Below are positions 24,389 through 36,040 of a stretch of DNA of 64,000 bases, piece after piece. The notes below the pieces were generated by a model. It was not told where the DNA came from. It worked only from the letters and a program-made list of their open reading frames with translations, and did no database searches. The translations under genes were made by a program, and so were the position numbers. The stretch spans positions 300,464 through 364,463 of the forward strand of contig CAUYUJ010012125.1 in the NCBI GenBank assembly GCA_963575745.1. The letters are read 5' to 3'. How positions within the stretch are numbered: position 1 is the stretch's first letter; every line of letters starts with the position of its first letter. This DNA comes from Prorocentrum cordatum (Eukaryota; Sar; Dinophyceae; Prorocentrales; Prorocentraceae).

Positions 24389-26480
24389 TTTTTTCGCGGT
24401 GTCACGTCGCCCGTCCCGGACAACGCAGCGGTCGGGGCCTCAACGCCACATCGGGTCTTCAGATGTGGCGCCGCGGCCTCGAACGCCGCGGTCGCGAGAA
24501 GACGGCGTGAAACCGCGTGTGTTCTTTGCATTCGAGAAACCAAGTCAGAGTGCGGACGCGCCGCCTCAGGGCTTTCTTGAAAGAGACCAACTGCGAGAGC
24601 CCTCAGAAACAACACGCCTAGACAATCTACCCCATCATTGCGAAACGTTGGCGCGTACATCCTCAAGAAAACATAGCACGTAGCGCAGCACCGACAAGCG
24701 ACGGCAACGTGTGATTTGCAACCACGTGAACCTTGAGAGCCCAGGAACCCTTGCAGAGGCCCTTTTGGGGGGGGGGGTCGCCAGCCAGTGACATTCGTTG
24801 GTGTGTGCCCATGCCCAGCGCGCGTGCTGTATGCACTGCAATGTATACTGGCGCTGCGCTGTGCCTCGAATGCGCCATGCGCGTGGCGCCTGTAAGTGCG
24901 ACGCGCGTCCGTGCAGCAAGTGGCCTTTATTGTGAGAGCGCATATTTGGTTAAGCGCACACCGCTAAATTGTTAGTACAGCTTTCTATTTTATGGCACGA
25001 TATGTTAGCCTTGGCTTAAGCAAAGCTAGGTACTTTTGCTCGCGCGCTGCATTGCGCGTCACGTCGTGGATTCGCGCGGGCTGCGCTGAAGCGAATGAAT
25101 GTGGCCGTCGCTGGACGCTGTAAACTGCGCCGCGACCCTTTTCGGTCGCGCATGCTGATGGTCACGCGACGTGGCGAATCGGGCACCCCGAACGACCGCC
25201 AAAACCATGTCGACAACCACTGGAAGCACAGGCCTTTTGGCTGGCTCCGCCCAAGAAGACAACGCTGACGACCCGCTGTAGTAGGAACAACACGCAAGGC
25301 TACGTCGCCGGGGTATCGCCGACATGCGTCTGGCGAAACCCAATGATAATTTGCTGTTCCTCCGCACGACTAAGCATGCGATGGGAGCAGCAAGCTTGGG
25401 CCAGGCACCCCTGCGCCCGCAGCTCAACGCTGTCGGTGCCTGGCCCAAGTGATGCCCATAACGGCTTTGCGACTCGCGTGGCCCATGCGCGTAGGACTCG
25501 ACGCGTGTCGTTTGCATTTCTGCAGGGCCTAGGCCTAAAGACTTCGCAGCCCCACCCTCAGCGCAGCAACGCGGCAATGTGGGGAATACTGCTGTCGGGC
25601 AAGCACGGCCCACTCTCGGTGCCAGAACAGCAGTACTTCATCAATGCTTCGAGGTGGTTCGGGCAATCGATCGCGCAAGCCAATCGCTGCCCAGGGAAAG
25701 CCGTGTGCGGCTATGCACTTGGCCCGCCATAGCCCAGCGATGGCAGAGACGAGCCTGCGCGCACCTCGTGCCCGCGCCACGGAGCGCTAGTTTGCTGGAG
25801 CGCATGGCTACGCGACGCTAAGTCGCCGCGGCATGTTGCCTTGCTCTCATTCGGAACCGAACAAGTGCTTGCCGCCCCGAACCCCAAAGTGGCACAATGA
25901 TTGGCCATGATGGTTTGGGCTCGTAGCGCGGGCGTGTCATACCAGATGGTAATGCCACGGCGCGTCGGCATCTAAGCGCCGTGTACACGTTCTGTCTCAC
26001 GTGTAGCTCAGGGTGAGTTGTGAGCGCGCATCACAGCTCAAGAATTGACCAAGCGCAGATGAATAAAATCAGCTGCTCTCTCGGCGGCCGACAGCCCGTC
26101 TTTGCCTGCGGCGCAGCGCGCGAGTCGCCCATGCTAGCGCAAGATGGGTCAGGCCGTCGTCTTCTGAGTTCCAGAATACCACAGCATCCGCTCAGGGCGG
26201 ACGTATCACTATCCCCCCATGGCCTACTGCTGCCACCGCCGCAGTCCATGCGCCGATCAAGAACATGTCCGAAACGGCGCAGCCCTTTGCGCGTGCAGTT
26301 CTAGAATAGCCCAAGCCCCGTTCAACGTAGTCGGCGCTTGGTAGCCCAGGCGTCATTGCAGTGGGCGTGGCTGTTCAATCTTAGCCCAAGGCGACGTGAC
26401 GTTCTTGCAGGGCTTCGCGCGCGCTGCTCAGATGCAAGTAGCGACTTGTGCAAAGCAGCTCAGTCTGTGGAGGTTACCGC
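24389..26480. other. GC-rich stretch with no supported gene
   Basis: Several short open frames on both strands, none with protein-like conservation or motif. A run of 12 Gs sits at 24,767-24,778. Around 26,005-26,030, GTGTAGCTCAGGGTGAG resembles a tRNA A box but no tRNA can be folded around it. Confidence 0.6.
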
Positions 26481-26489
26481 GGCTTCGCT

Positions 26490-29260
26490 TGTGGTATCGC
26501 AGGTCAAGAGCAGCGCAGGGGTAGCTCAAGGTGGTTCCGCTCGTCGCGCGCGTAGTTCAAGTGTAGTTCAGGACTAGTTCAAAGTGGTTCAGCTTGTGCG
26601 AGTCCATGGTGAACTCCTGTGGGCGCTGTAGTTCAGGAGTAGTTCAAGAGTAGTTCAATGTGGTTCAGGCCGTCGCGCGCGTAGTTCAAGTGTAGTTCAG
26701 GACTAGTTCAAGGTGGTTCAGCTTGTGCTAGTCCGTGGTGCACCCCTGTCCGCGCTGCAGTTCAAAAGTAATTCAAGGGTAGTTCAGGGTGGTTCAGGCC
26801 GTCGCGCGCGTAGTTCAAGTGTAGTTCAAGACTAGTGCAAAGTGGTTCAGCTTGCGCTTGACCATGGATCACCGCCGTGCGCGCTGCAGTTCAAGAGTAG
26901 TTCAGGAGTAGTTCAGGGTGGTTCAGGTCGTCGCGCGCGTAGTTCAAGTGCAGTTCAAGACTAGTTCAAAGTGGTTTAGCCTGTGCTCGCCAATGCCACA
27001 CGCCTGTGAATGCTGTAGTTCAGGGGTAGTTCAAGAGTAGTTCAGGGTGGTTCAGGCCGTCGCGCGCGTAGTTCAAGTGTAGTTCAGGACTAGTTCAGGG
27101 TGGTTCAGCTTGTGCTAGTCCGTGGAACGCTCCTGCCACGCTGTAGTTCAAAAGTAGTTCAGGGGTAGTTCAGGGTGGTTCAGGCCGTCGCGCGCGTAGT
27201 TCAAGTGTAGTTCAGGACTAGTTCAACGTGGCTCAGCTTGTGCTTGTCCATGGCCAACCGTCGTGGGCGCTGTAGTTCAAGAATAGTTCAGGAGTAGTTC
27301 AGTGTGGTTCGGGCCGCCGCGCGCGTAGTTCAAGTGTAGTTCAAGACTAGTTCAAAGTGGCCCAGCTTGTGCTAGTCCATGGCTGGCAGTCGTGAGCGCT
27401 GTAGTTCAAGAGTAGTTCAGGAGTAGTTCAGGGTGGTTCAGGTCGTCGCGCGTGTAGTTCAAGTGTAGTTCAAGACTAGTTCAAATGTTTCTGGCCTTGG
27501 TGTCGCCCGACCCACTAGTGTGAGCACTGTAGTTCAAAAGTAGTTCAGGGGTAGTTCAGGGTGGTTCAGGCCGTCGCGCGCGTAGTTCAAGTGTAGTTCA
27601 AGACTAGTTCAAACTGGTTCAGTCATCGTTGGGCGCCTCCCCACGTCTGCCAGCGCTGTAGTTCAAGCGTAGTGCAGGGGTAGTTCAGTGTGGTTCAGGC
27701 CGTCGCGCGCGTAGTCCAAGTGCAGTTCAAGACTAGTTCAAAGTGGTCAGTTTGTGCTAGTCGATGGCGCACGCCTGTCAGCTCCGTAGTTCAAGAGTAG
27801 TTCAGGGGTAGTTCAGGGTGGTTCAGGCTGTCGCGCGCGTAGTTCAAGTGTAGATCAAGACTAGTTCAAAGTGGTTCAGCTTGTCGTAGTCCATGGGGCA
27901 CGCCTGCGCACGCTGTAGTTCAAGAGTAGTGCAAGAGTAGTTCAGGGTGGCTCAGGCCGTCGCGCGCGTAGTTCAAGTGCAGTTCAGGACTAGTTCAAAG
28001 TGGTTCAGCTTGTGCTGATCCATGGTGCACTCCTGCCCGCGCTTTAGTTCAAGAGTAGTTCAATAGTAGTTCAGCGTGGTTCAGGCCGTCGCGCTCGTAG
28101 TTCAAGTGTAGCTCAGGACTAGTTCAAGGTGGTTCAGCCATTGGTGGCTCTTGCTCCACTCCTGTGGGCGCTGTAGTTCAAAAGTAGTGCAGGGGTAGTT
28201 CAGGGTGGTTCAGGCCGTCGCGCGCGTAGTTCAAGTGTAGTTCAGGACTAGTTCAAAGTGGTTCAGCTTGTGCGAGTCCATGGCGCACGCCTGTGCACGC
28301 TGTAGTTCAGGAGCAGTTCAGGATTAGTTCAGGATGGCTCAGGCCGTCGCGCGCGTAGTTCAGGTGTAGTGCAAAACTAGTTCAAAGTGGTTCAGCTTGT
28401 GCTGATCCATGGTGCACTCCTGCCCGCGCTGTAGTTCAAGAGTAGTTCAGGAATAGTTCAGGGTGGTTCAGGCCGTCGCGCCCGTAGTTCAAGTGTAGTT
28501 CAGCACTAGTTCAATGTGGTTCAGCAATTGGCGGTTGTCGCTGCACTCCTGTGGGCGCTGTAGTTCAAAAGTAGTTCAGTAGTAGTTCAGGGTGGTTCAG
28601 GCCGTCGCGCGCGTAGTTCAAGTGTAGTTCAGGACTAGTTCAATTTGGTTCAGCCCGCGGTCGCCGTTGGCCCGCGCCGTGAGCGCTGTAGTTCAAAAGT
28701 AGTTCAGTGGTAGTTCAGGGTGGTTCAGGCCGTCGCGCGCGTAGTTCAAGTGTAGTTCAGGACTAGTTCAAAGTGGTTCAGCTTGTGCTTATCCATGGCC
28801 CACCGTCGTGGGCGCTGTAGTTCAAAAGTAGTTCAGGAGTAGTGCAGTGTGGTTCAGGCCGTCGCGCGCGTAGTTCAAGTGTAGCTCAGGACTAGTTCAA
28901 AGTGGTTCAGCTTGTGCGAGTCCATGGTGCACTCCTGTGGGCGCTGTAGTTCAGGAGTAGTTCAAGAGTAGTTCAATGTGGTTCAGGCCGTCGCGCGCGT
29001 AGTTCAAGTGTAGTTCAGGACTAGATCAAGCGTGGTTCAGCTTGTGCTAGCCCGTGGCTCGCGCCTGTGCGCGCTGTAGTTCAAAGTAGTTCAGGAATAG
29101 TTCAGGGTGGTTCAGGCCGTCGCGCGCGTAGTTCAAGTGTAGTTCAATACTAGTTCAACATGGTTCGGTTTGCGCCAGCCCGTGGCTCGCGCTCGTGAGC
29201 TCTGTAGGTCAAGAGTTGCCCAGGAATAGTTCAAGGTTGTCCAGGTCGTCGCGCGCGTAG
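26490..29260. repeat. satellite array A, ~129-bp unit, about 21 copies
   Basis: The landmark CGTAGTTCAA recurs at 26,551, 26,680, 26,809, 26,938, 27,067, 27,195 and so on to 29,127; 2,576 bases cover 20 periods. Each unit is itself built of 11-12-base pieces such as GTAGTTCAAGA and GTAGTTCAGGA, plus one unique part with CTTGTGCTAGTCCATGG and one with GGCCGTCGCGCGC. TAG on one strand and TGA on the other recur every 11-12 bases in all frames, so no long frame survives. Confidence 0.95.
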
Positions 29261-30430
29261 TTCAAGACTGGCTCAAGACCAGGTCAAGGCGTTACCGCCT
29301 CTAGGCGGCCTTGCTCCGCTACCCTGGCCGTCGTAGCCAATGCTAGATCAGGGGTAGTTCAAAGTCTGCCAGGTGGTCGCGACCGCCCGCCCCGCATAGC
29401 CCCACGGGGTTCAGGGGCTGTGGCCCCTGATCGCCCTCGATGCACTACTGGCGTCGTCTGACAGCGCATGTATACACCGCGCCCCTCAGGCTGCGCGCGG
29501 AAACCGCCCGCGCGGTTCAGGCCTAGACAATTTGCGTCGCAACGTCTTTCGACGCGGTTGGCGCGCGCCCCACAACTCGCGGATTCCACCCAAGGCGCGC
29601 CCACGCGATGCCCGCGATAGCGAAAACCCTTGCGAACGCGATGGGGTCGCAGTGCAAGATGGCCAACGAAAGGCTGGCTATGGACGTCAGGCTGCCGCGC
29701 GCACCCCCCCCCCCCCCCCAATACAGCCGCCCCCGCCGCGCTTGCGGAGCGCTGCGCGCGCGAGTTCCAAGCGCGCCGCGTAGACCGCCGAGCAGCGCCC
29801 CCCTCGCCACCCGCCCCGCGCACATGGAGACACCACTGGCGCGCCGCACTGCGTCGCCGCCCGCGACGGCGGGCGGCGCGCGCACTGCGGCCGCGCAGCC
29901 GCCCACCGCATACAAACCGATACGCGCGGAAACCTATGAAATCATATGGTTTCATAAACATCGAGCCTCCGCACCACTCAGCCGCATACAGAATTGTCGC
30001 GCACACAGCCGCCCCGCGAGCCGGCGCTTTCGACGGCCGCCGACGTCCCGCAGCGCGTCCGAACAGGAGCCCCAAACGGTGACACCCTCGAGTTGGACAC
30101 CACGCCGCTGGCATCGGGAGGCGGTTGGCGAGCGCGGCGGCGCTTGGCGCCCCAGGGCGCGCCGACGGCGCCCCACCGCCTCAACTTGAACGCGCGGGGC
30201 AAGCGCCCAAGCAACGCGCTTCCACCGTCACTGCCAGCAGCGGCGCGGCAAGCGCCACCATTGGTGCGAGGAGAGCGTCGCGAAGCACCCTCGTGCTTCG
30301 CGACGCAGCCGCAGCCCACTCGTCCAGCCCCGCTCGTGGGAACATGGAGGTGGTGCTCACGTGCACCCCAAGTGTGATTCGACGTGGTGGACTTGATCGC
30401 AAGCCGCCCCCCGCTGTCGGAATAACAATT
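29261..30430. other. GC-rich spacer between the two satellite arrays
   Basis: Non-repetitive, C-rich sequence (for example C16 near 29,705) with overlapping open frames on both strands that I judge to be composition effects. It holds a strong hairpin at 30,275-30,306 and a weaker one, TATGAAA/TTTCATA, near 29,935-29,957. No gene supported. Confidence 0.6.
30275..30306. repeat. perfect 14-bp hairpin with 4-base loop
   Basis: GCGTCGCGAAGCAC, loop CCTC, then its exact reverse complement. No T run follows, so a terminator reading is not supported. It is the strongest short perfect stem I noticed in the window. Confidence 0.9.
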
Positions 30431-30439
30431 CAAATGCAT

Positions 30440-32950
30440 TTCAGGGCTGTCCAAGGTGGTTCAGGCCGTCGCGCGCGCAGTTCAAACGTAGTTCAGGGCA
30501 AGCTCGGGGTGGATCAGACTGCGGACGCCCGTGCGCCACCGCCGTTCTTAGCGTAGACCCAGGGCAGTTCAATTGAAGTTCGAGGTGGTCCAGGTCGCCT
30601 CGCGCGTAAGTCGCCAGTAGTTCGGCACTAGTCCATGTTGGTTCAGCCTATGGCAGCCCGCGCGCACAATGTAAATATTGTAGGTCGCGGGCTGTCCAGG
30701 GCTAGTTCGGGGTGGTTCAGGCCGCCGCGCTTGTAGTTCAAGGGTAGTGCAGGAGTAGTTCAGCGTGGTTCAGTCTGTGGCCGCCAATCGCTCATCAGGC
30801 ATCGCTGTAGTTCGAGAGTAAGTTCAGGACTAGTTCAGGGTGGTTCAGGTCGCCGTGCTCGTAGTTCAAGAGTAGTTCAGGAGTAGTTCAGCGTGGTTCA
30901 GCTGCTGCTTGTCCATCGCCAACCACTGGCATCAATGTAGTTCAAGAATATTTCAAGACTAGTTCAGGGTGGTTCAGGTCGTCGTGCTCGTAGTTCAAGA
31001 ATAGTTCAGGGGTAGTTCAGCGCAGTTCAGCTTGTGGTCGTCCGCAGCCCGCCGCCCGCATCCGCGCAGTTCAGAAGAAGTGCAGGCCTAGTTCGGGGTA
31101 GCCAACGTCGTCGCAATCGTAGTTGGCGAAAAGTTCTGCAGTGGTTCAGGGTGGTTCGACCACTGGCAGCCACGCGCCCACCGTCGTGGGCGCTGTGAAT
31201 CTAGAGCAGTTCAGTAGTAGTTCAGGGTGGTTCAAGTTGTCGCGCGCGTAGTTTAAGTGTAGTTCAGGACTAGTTCAAAGTGGTTCAGCTTGTGCTAGTC
31301 CATGGCACACGCCTGTGCACGCTGTAGTTCAAGCGTAGTGCAAGAGTAGTTCAGTGTGGTTCAGGCTGCCGCGCGCGTAGTTCAAGTGCAATTCAGGACT
31401 AGTTCAAAGTGGTTCAGCTTGTGCTGATCCATGGTGCACTCCTGTCCGCGCTGTAGTTCAAGAGCAGTTCAGTAGTAGTTCAGCGTGGTTCAGGCCGTCG
31501 CGCTCGTAGTTCAAGTGTAGTTCAGGGGTAGTTCAGCGTGGTTCAACCCCTGAATGCCTTCGGTCCGTCGCAGTCGGTCGTGTAGTTCAAGACTAATTGA
31601 AGAGTAGTTCAGGTTGGTTCAGGTCGCCACGCACGTAGTTCAAGAGTAGTTCAGGAGTGGTTCAGGGTGGTTCAGTTTGCGGTCGCCCGTCACCCACCGC
31701 TCGCACCAATGTAGTTCAATAATAATTCAAGAGTGGTTCAGCGTGATTCAGGTCGCCGCGCGCGTAGTTCAGGAGTAGTTCAGGAGTAGCTCAGCGTGGT
31801 TCAGCCCCTGGGCGCCTTCGGTCCGCCGCTGTCGGCCGTGTAGTTCAAAGGTAGTTCAGGACTAGTTCAGGGTAGTTCAGGACTTCGCGCTTGTAGTGCA
31901 AGTGTAGTGCAAGACTAGTTCAGCGTGGTTCAGCTTGTGGTCGCTCATCGCCCATCGCAAGCATCGCTGTAGTTCTCAAGGGCTGTTCAGGTCTAGTTCA
32001 GGGTGGCTCAGATCGTCGCGCTTGTAGTTCAAGGGTAGTTCAAGAGTAGTTCAGCGTGGTTCCGCTGCTGCTTGTCCATAGACCACCGCTGCGGGTGTGG
32101 CAGTTCAAGACTAGTTCAAGAGTAGTTCAGGTTGTTTCAGTTCGTCGCGCATGTAGATCAAGTGTAGTTCAGGACTGGTTCAGGGTGGTTCAGCTTGCGG
32201 TCGCCCGCCGCCCGCCGTTCGCATCCATGTAGTTCAAGAACAGTTCAAGAGTAGTTCAGGTTGGTGCAGGTCGTCGCGAGCGTAGTTCAAGAGTAGTTCA
32301 GGAGTAGTTCAGCGTGGCTCAGCCCCTTAGCGCCTTCGGTCCGTCGCTGTCGACCGTGTAGTTCACGGGTAGTTCAGGACTAGTTCAGGGTAGTTCAGGT
32401 CCTTGTTCTGGTGGTTCAAGAATAGTGCAGGAGTAGTTCAGCGTGGTCCAGCTTGTGACAGCCCATCGCCCATCAAAGGCATCGCTGTAGTTCGAGGGTA
32501 GTTCAGGACTAGTTCAGCGCGGTTCAGGTCGTCGCACTTGCAGTTCAGTTGCAGTTCAGGAGAAGTTCAGCGTGCCTCTGCTGCTTGTCCGTAGACCACC
32601 GCTGTGGGTGGTGTAGTTCAAGAGCAGTTCAGGACTAGCCCAAGGTCGCGAAGGTCGCCGCGCCCGTAGCCCAATAACAACTTAGGATTAGGCCAGCGTG
32701 GTTCAGCTTGTGGTCACCCGTAGCCTACCGCTGGCATCTGCGTAGTTCAAGAGCAGTTCACTGTTAATGCAGGTTGACCCACGTCGTCGCGCTCGCAGTT
32801 CAATCGCTGTTCAGAACTAGTTCAGGGTGGTTCAAATGTTGGTCGCTCGTTGCCCACCGTTGGCATGCGCGCAGCGTAAGGGCATATCAGGACTGCCCCA
32901 GAGTGGTTCATGTTGCCGCGATCGCAGTTCAAGTGCAAGCCAGGACAAAC
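30440..32950. repeat. satellite array B, diverged ~129-bp units
   Basis: The same units as array A continue, with more substitutions: GTCGCGCTTGTAGTTCAAG-type landmarks recur about every 125-130 bases for roughly 19 units. A short stretch at 31,200-31,550 is much closer to array A than its neighbours are, which suggests recent exchange or gene conversion. Frames are again almost absent. From 32,951 to 34,267 I see no gene; a hairpin lies at 33,696-33,716. Confidence 0.92.
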
Positions 32951-33695
32951 TCTTGATGGCGCCGCCGCTTGTCGTCCATAATCCACACCTGTTGCTGTCG
33001 TAGCCTACGGGCATTTCGGGTTTTGTGGTTTGTGGCCAAAGTTAACCAGCGTAAATGACGAATACATTTCGGCTGTGCAACCCTGGGGCATCGCTTCGGT
33101 TCCGCCAGCCGCGCTGTGCGCATGCTGGGTACCCCATCAGTTTGGCGTGGGTGGTTCGGAGTCTTGCGTGCGTTGCCTGAGAGGTGTTATTCGTACTTCA
33201 ACGTGGCCGTCGGTTGGAGTTGTTGTTGCCCCCGTGCGCGTCAAGCGTAAACTTGTTTGTTGGCGCGCCGCATCCAACCCGCGGGTCCAGATTATGTGTG
33301 GAGCGGGCCACGGCAACTGGATCCTTGAGCACGCGCAAACCCAAACGCGGGCAACGTCGCGTGGCACGTTAGATGCCACGAACCGCGCGGTGGTGTAACG
33401 TTTGCGCGCACGTTGCCCCAACGAACCTTAGTGGCGGTTTCTCGTTGGGCTGTGTTCAGCATCGGCGACCTGCTGCGTGCAATTCGGGATCGGTTCGCGG
33501 CGGCTGCGCCTTGCAACCATCGAGCCAATGCGGAGCAGAGCCGCGAAACCATTGCCCGCCAGCCCGCTCGCTCCCTCTCGCCCCCCTGCCCGATCACTGG
33601 ATCCCGCAATCATCGGCAAGCCGAGGCACGCTGAGACCACAAGGTGATGTGCCCGAAGCTTTTCGCACTGAAGAGCCCACCCCAACAAGTTGCAC

Positions 33696-33716
33696 CACCA
33701 GCTTTGCGCTGGTGGC
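33696..33716. repeat. hairpin CCACCAGC / GCTGGTGG
   Basis: Perfect 8-bp stem with a five-base loop in otherwise featureless GC-rich sequence. Confidence 0.75.
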
Positions 33717-34267
33717 GCCCATCCCCCGAGGATCGCGGAGCGAGGCCCAATCCCACAGCGCCTCGCTCGAAACGGTCTGACGCCAAAAGGCCCCGCCCAA
33801 TCGAGGCCATAGCCAAGGGGGGTGCCCACATTGGGGTTTTGCCGAAACGGACCCCGTTACGTTGGCACCAGCTAGCAGGGTCCACCAGCCAATCGGACTC
33901 CGAGCCCCCCAAAAAAAACTTATGAATTTAGGCTTCGCCCTCCCTCAGGGCCCCGCCCCATACGGGGCAGGTTTACGCAACTAGGGCCAGTGAGATATAC
34001 CGCGCGCGTGCGAGTGTGGTGTTATCACGCGTGTGCTTGCGCAGTGCTTGTACATGTATTGCACGCTTGAGGTTGCTAGTGTATGTGCTGCGTGTGGCGT
34101 GGTTATCGCAGTGCGGTCGTGCAGGCGCGCTGGGGGCGTCTCTTCGGGGTCGGAGGTGGCTGTGACGGTAGCGTTAGCATGTGTTCGCATCTGCGTTGCA
34201 CGGCGGGCCCATGGAGCCAAACGCTCCACGGCACATCCGTCATGCAACGAACGCTTGCACATCCACC

Positions 34268-34825
34268 TCACGAGTCAGCAAAGACATACAATACGACTTC
34301 CTGGCGGCCTGGCCCCCACCTCCTGCGAGCCAAACCATCCATGACCAAACTCTTGGCCATCCACGTGTTCAGAAACAACGCTGGTGCATCAACCCCAAAC
34401 TTCTCCGTCCACAGCTTAACTGATCGGTAGCAACTGCAATTCACGTGAGATGGGCCCGAGAATTTCACTCTCAGCCCGAAGCCCCCCCGGCCAAGGTGGG
34501 ATTCCCGAGTGGCGGCCATGCCGTCGATGAAGGGCGGGCACGAGTCTGGCCCGACAGCGTTGTCTCCGTCCACGGAGCCTTCATCGACAGAAGCGCGCGA
34601 CGGAGATGTGCGCGAGTGTGCGCTGGAGCCGCCGTCATCTGCAAGCTGTAGCGGAGCTGGCACGCGATGGAGGGAGCCATCGTCGCCGTCGATGTCTGCA
34701 TCAACTCTCGCCACCGCCTCACTCGTGGCCGACCTGGTCGGAAGCCCCAGTAGTTGTGCTGGAGCTGGGCCGTCGTGAGATCCACCGTCATTTTCAGTGT
34801 ATTTGATTGCTGGCAGCCCTGGCAC
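34268..34825 (-). CDS. unknown acidic ORF, possible 3' part of the 34-38 kb gene
   Basis: 185 residues: an acidic Ser/Asp-rich first half (VARVDADIDGDDGS), then an ordered end (SHVNCSCYRSVKLWTEKFGVDAPALFLNTWMAKSLVMDGLARRRWGPGRQEVVLYVF). It is on the same strand as the ORFs above and about 300 bases from them, with the intervening stretch (34,826-35,140) showing no frame. It could be a downstream exon or a separate relic. Function unknown. Confidence 0.35.
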   Translation of the reverse strand: MPGLPAIKYTENDGGSHDGPAPAQLLGLPTRSATSEAVARVDADIDGDDGSLHRVPAPLQLADDGGSSAHSRTSPSRASVDEGSVDGDNAVGPDSCPPFIDGMAATRESHLGRGGFGLRVKFSGPSHVNCSCYRSVKLWTEKFGVDAPALFLNTWMAKSLVMDGLARRRWGPGRQEVVLYVFADS

Positions 34826-35140
34826 CGTCGTTGGATCCTTCGGTAATGCCTTGAAGTACGCCTGAGGTCCATTCGACTTGAATTGAACGCACCCGTTGCT
34901 AAAGAGGTGCGGCTGTGCCGAGACGCATAACAGCTAAAAACGCTTAGACGGGAGTCTGCGATGATCGAACTCTGCGGGGCCGCCTGGGACGTGAGTCACG
35001 ACGCGGCCGCAGCCGACGAAACCCTTGGCTTCCGACTCCTGGCGAAAACAAAGATCATAGCAACCAAAACTCCCTCCTCCTGCTCCTCCTCGCTCGCCCG
35101 TCCTCTCCTCCTGCCCACCCCCCTACCCTTCCTTCCTCCG

Positions 35141-35929
35141 CTAGCCTGTCTCCTCCATCACCCACCGTTGCCACGCTGACGCGCATCCCTCACCCCTCCA
35201 TCCCCTGTGGCGTCGGCCCCCCAGCAAAGTCAGGACAGGCGCGTCCTTGAGCTCCACCGTCGGGCAGCGCGGTCGTGGAGAAGTGAGCGCCAGACAGCCG
35301 TCCAAGTCAGACTCGGCCCAAGTCCAGTACTTCATCTGGCGCCTGTTCCTCTCGCCTGCGCCAACAAGGCCGAGCATGTCGACATGCTCTGGAGGGGGGG
35401 CCGTGAACACGTCAATCAGATTCGTGTCGTAGCGCATGGTGTCCACTTTCCACACCTCCAGCTCTTGGACGCAGACCTTCAAGCCGAACTCATTGGGCTT
35501 GGTGCTCTCGAACGTCGCGACGCTCGCGACGTTGACGTTACAACTCAGGATCTGGAGCACTCTGATCTGCATGTTGCCATCGGCGTTGGTAGCCCAAAGG
35601 CTCAGATACTCGAACTGCTTGGTTGAGCTGATCAGCCACTCACGCACAAGCATCGCCATGTCGACCTGCTCGCGAAGCCGACGTCGATCTCCGCCGTCGC
35701 CAGTGGCAGCAACATCTGGCTTAGGACGCTTCGGAGGTCGGCGCGCGACGAGAGCTCCGCCACCACCGTCGATATCGTCGAAGGTCGGGCAATCGCCATC
35801 CCCATCGTCATCCTGCTCGGCATCGCCCTCGCCAAAGCCGTCGCAGAAGCCGCTGAGCACCATGTACAGCTTGTCCGTGAACAATTTTTTCGCACACCGT
35901 GGGTTGCGCCCAAGCTTCCTACTCTCCAC
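35141..35929 (-). CDS. unknown ORF, continuation of the 36-38 kb gene in another frame
   Basis: Starts with ESRKLGRNPRCAKKLFTDKLYMVL, has an Asp-rich centre, a basic patch (RRPPKRPKPD), then an ordered half (VDMAMLVREWLISSTKQFEYLSLWATNADGNM, VCVQELEVWKVDTMRYDTNLIDVF). The preceding gene runs past its stop at 36,041 in an alternative frame (LKRVFLQVEPKSRGPEVLRF) to about 35,940. There another single-base shift would join it to this ORF. I therefore see one long protein with frameshifts or very short introns. Function unknown. Confidence 0.45.
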   Translation of the reverse strand: MESRKLGRNPRCAKKLFTDKLYMVLSGFCDGFGEGDAEQDDDGDGDCPTFDDIDGGGGALVARRPPKRPKPDVAATGDGGDRRRLREQVDMAMLVREWLISSTKQFEYLSLWATNADGNMQIRVLQILSCNVNVASVATFESTKPNEFGLKVCVQELEVWKVDTMRYDTNLIDVFTAPPPEHVDMLGLVGAGERNRRQMKYWTWAESDLDGCLALTSPRPRCPTVELKDAPVLTLLGGRRHRGWRGEGCASAWQRWVMEETG

Positions 35930-36040
35930 CTGGATGGTCGACGAGTAAACGTTCCATAACTTCTACAACTCCGAACCCCCTCCAGAACCTAAGTACTTCA
36001 GGTCCTCTAGATTTTGGTTCAACCTGCAAGAAGACGCGCT

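Noticed and set aside
26490-29260. CRISPR-like array
   Set aside because: The 129-base unit has no repeat-spacer alternation; the whole unit is repeated.
29359-30114. 251-codon minus-strand open frame in the satellite spacer
   Set aside because: Low complexity, overlaps other frames on both strands, no motif.
30275-30306. intrinsic terminator
   Set aside because: No T run follows the stem on either strand and the context is eukaryotic satellite DNA.
26490-32950. tRNA-derived repeat (GTAGCTCA and GGTTCA resemble A and B boxes)
   Set aside because: The spacing of box-like words is set by the 11-12-base subunit, no cloverleaf can be drawn, and GGTTCAG lacks the usual continuation.
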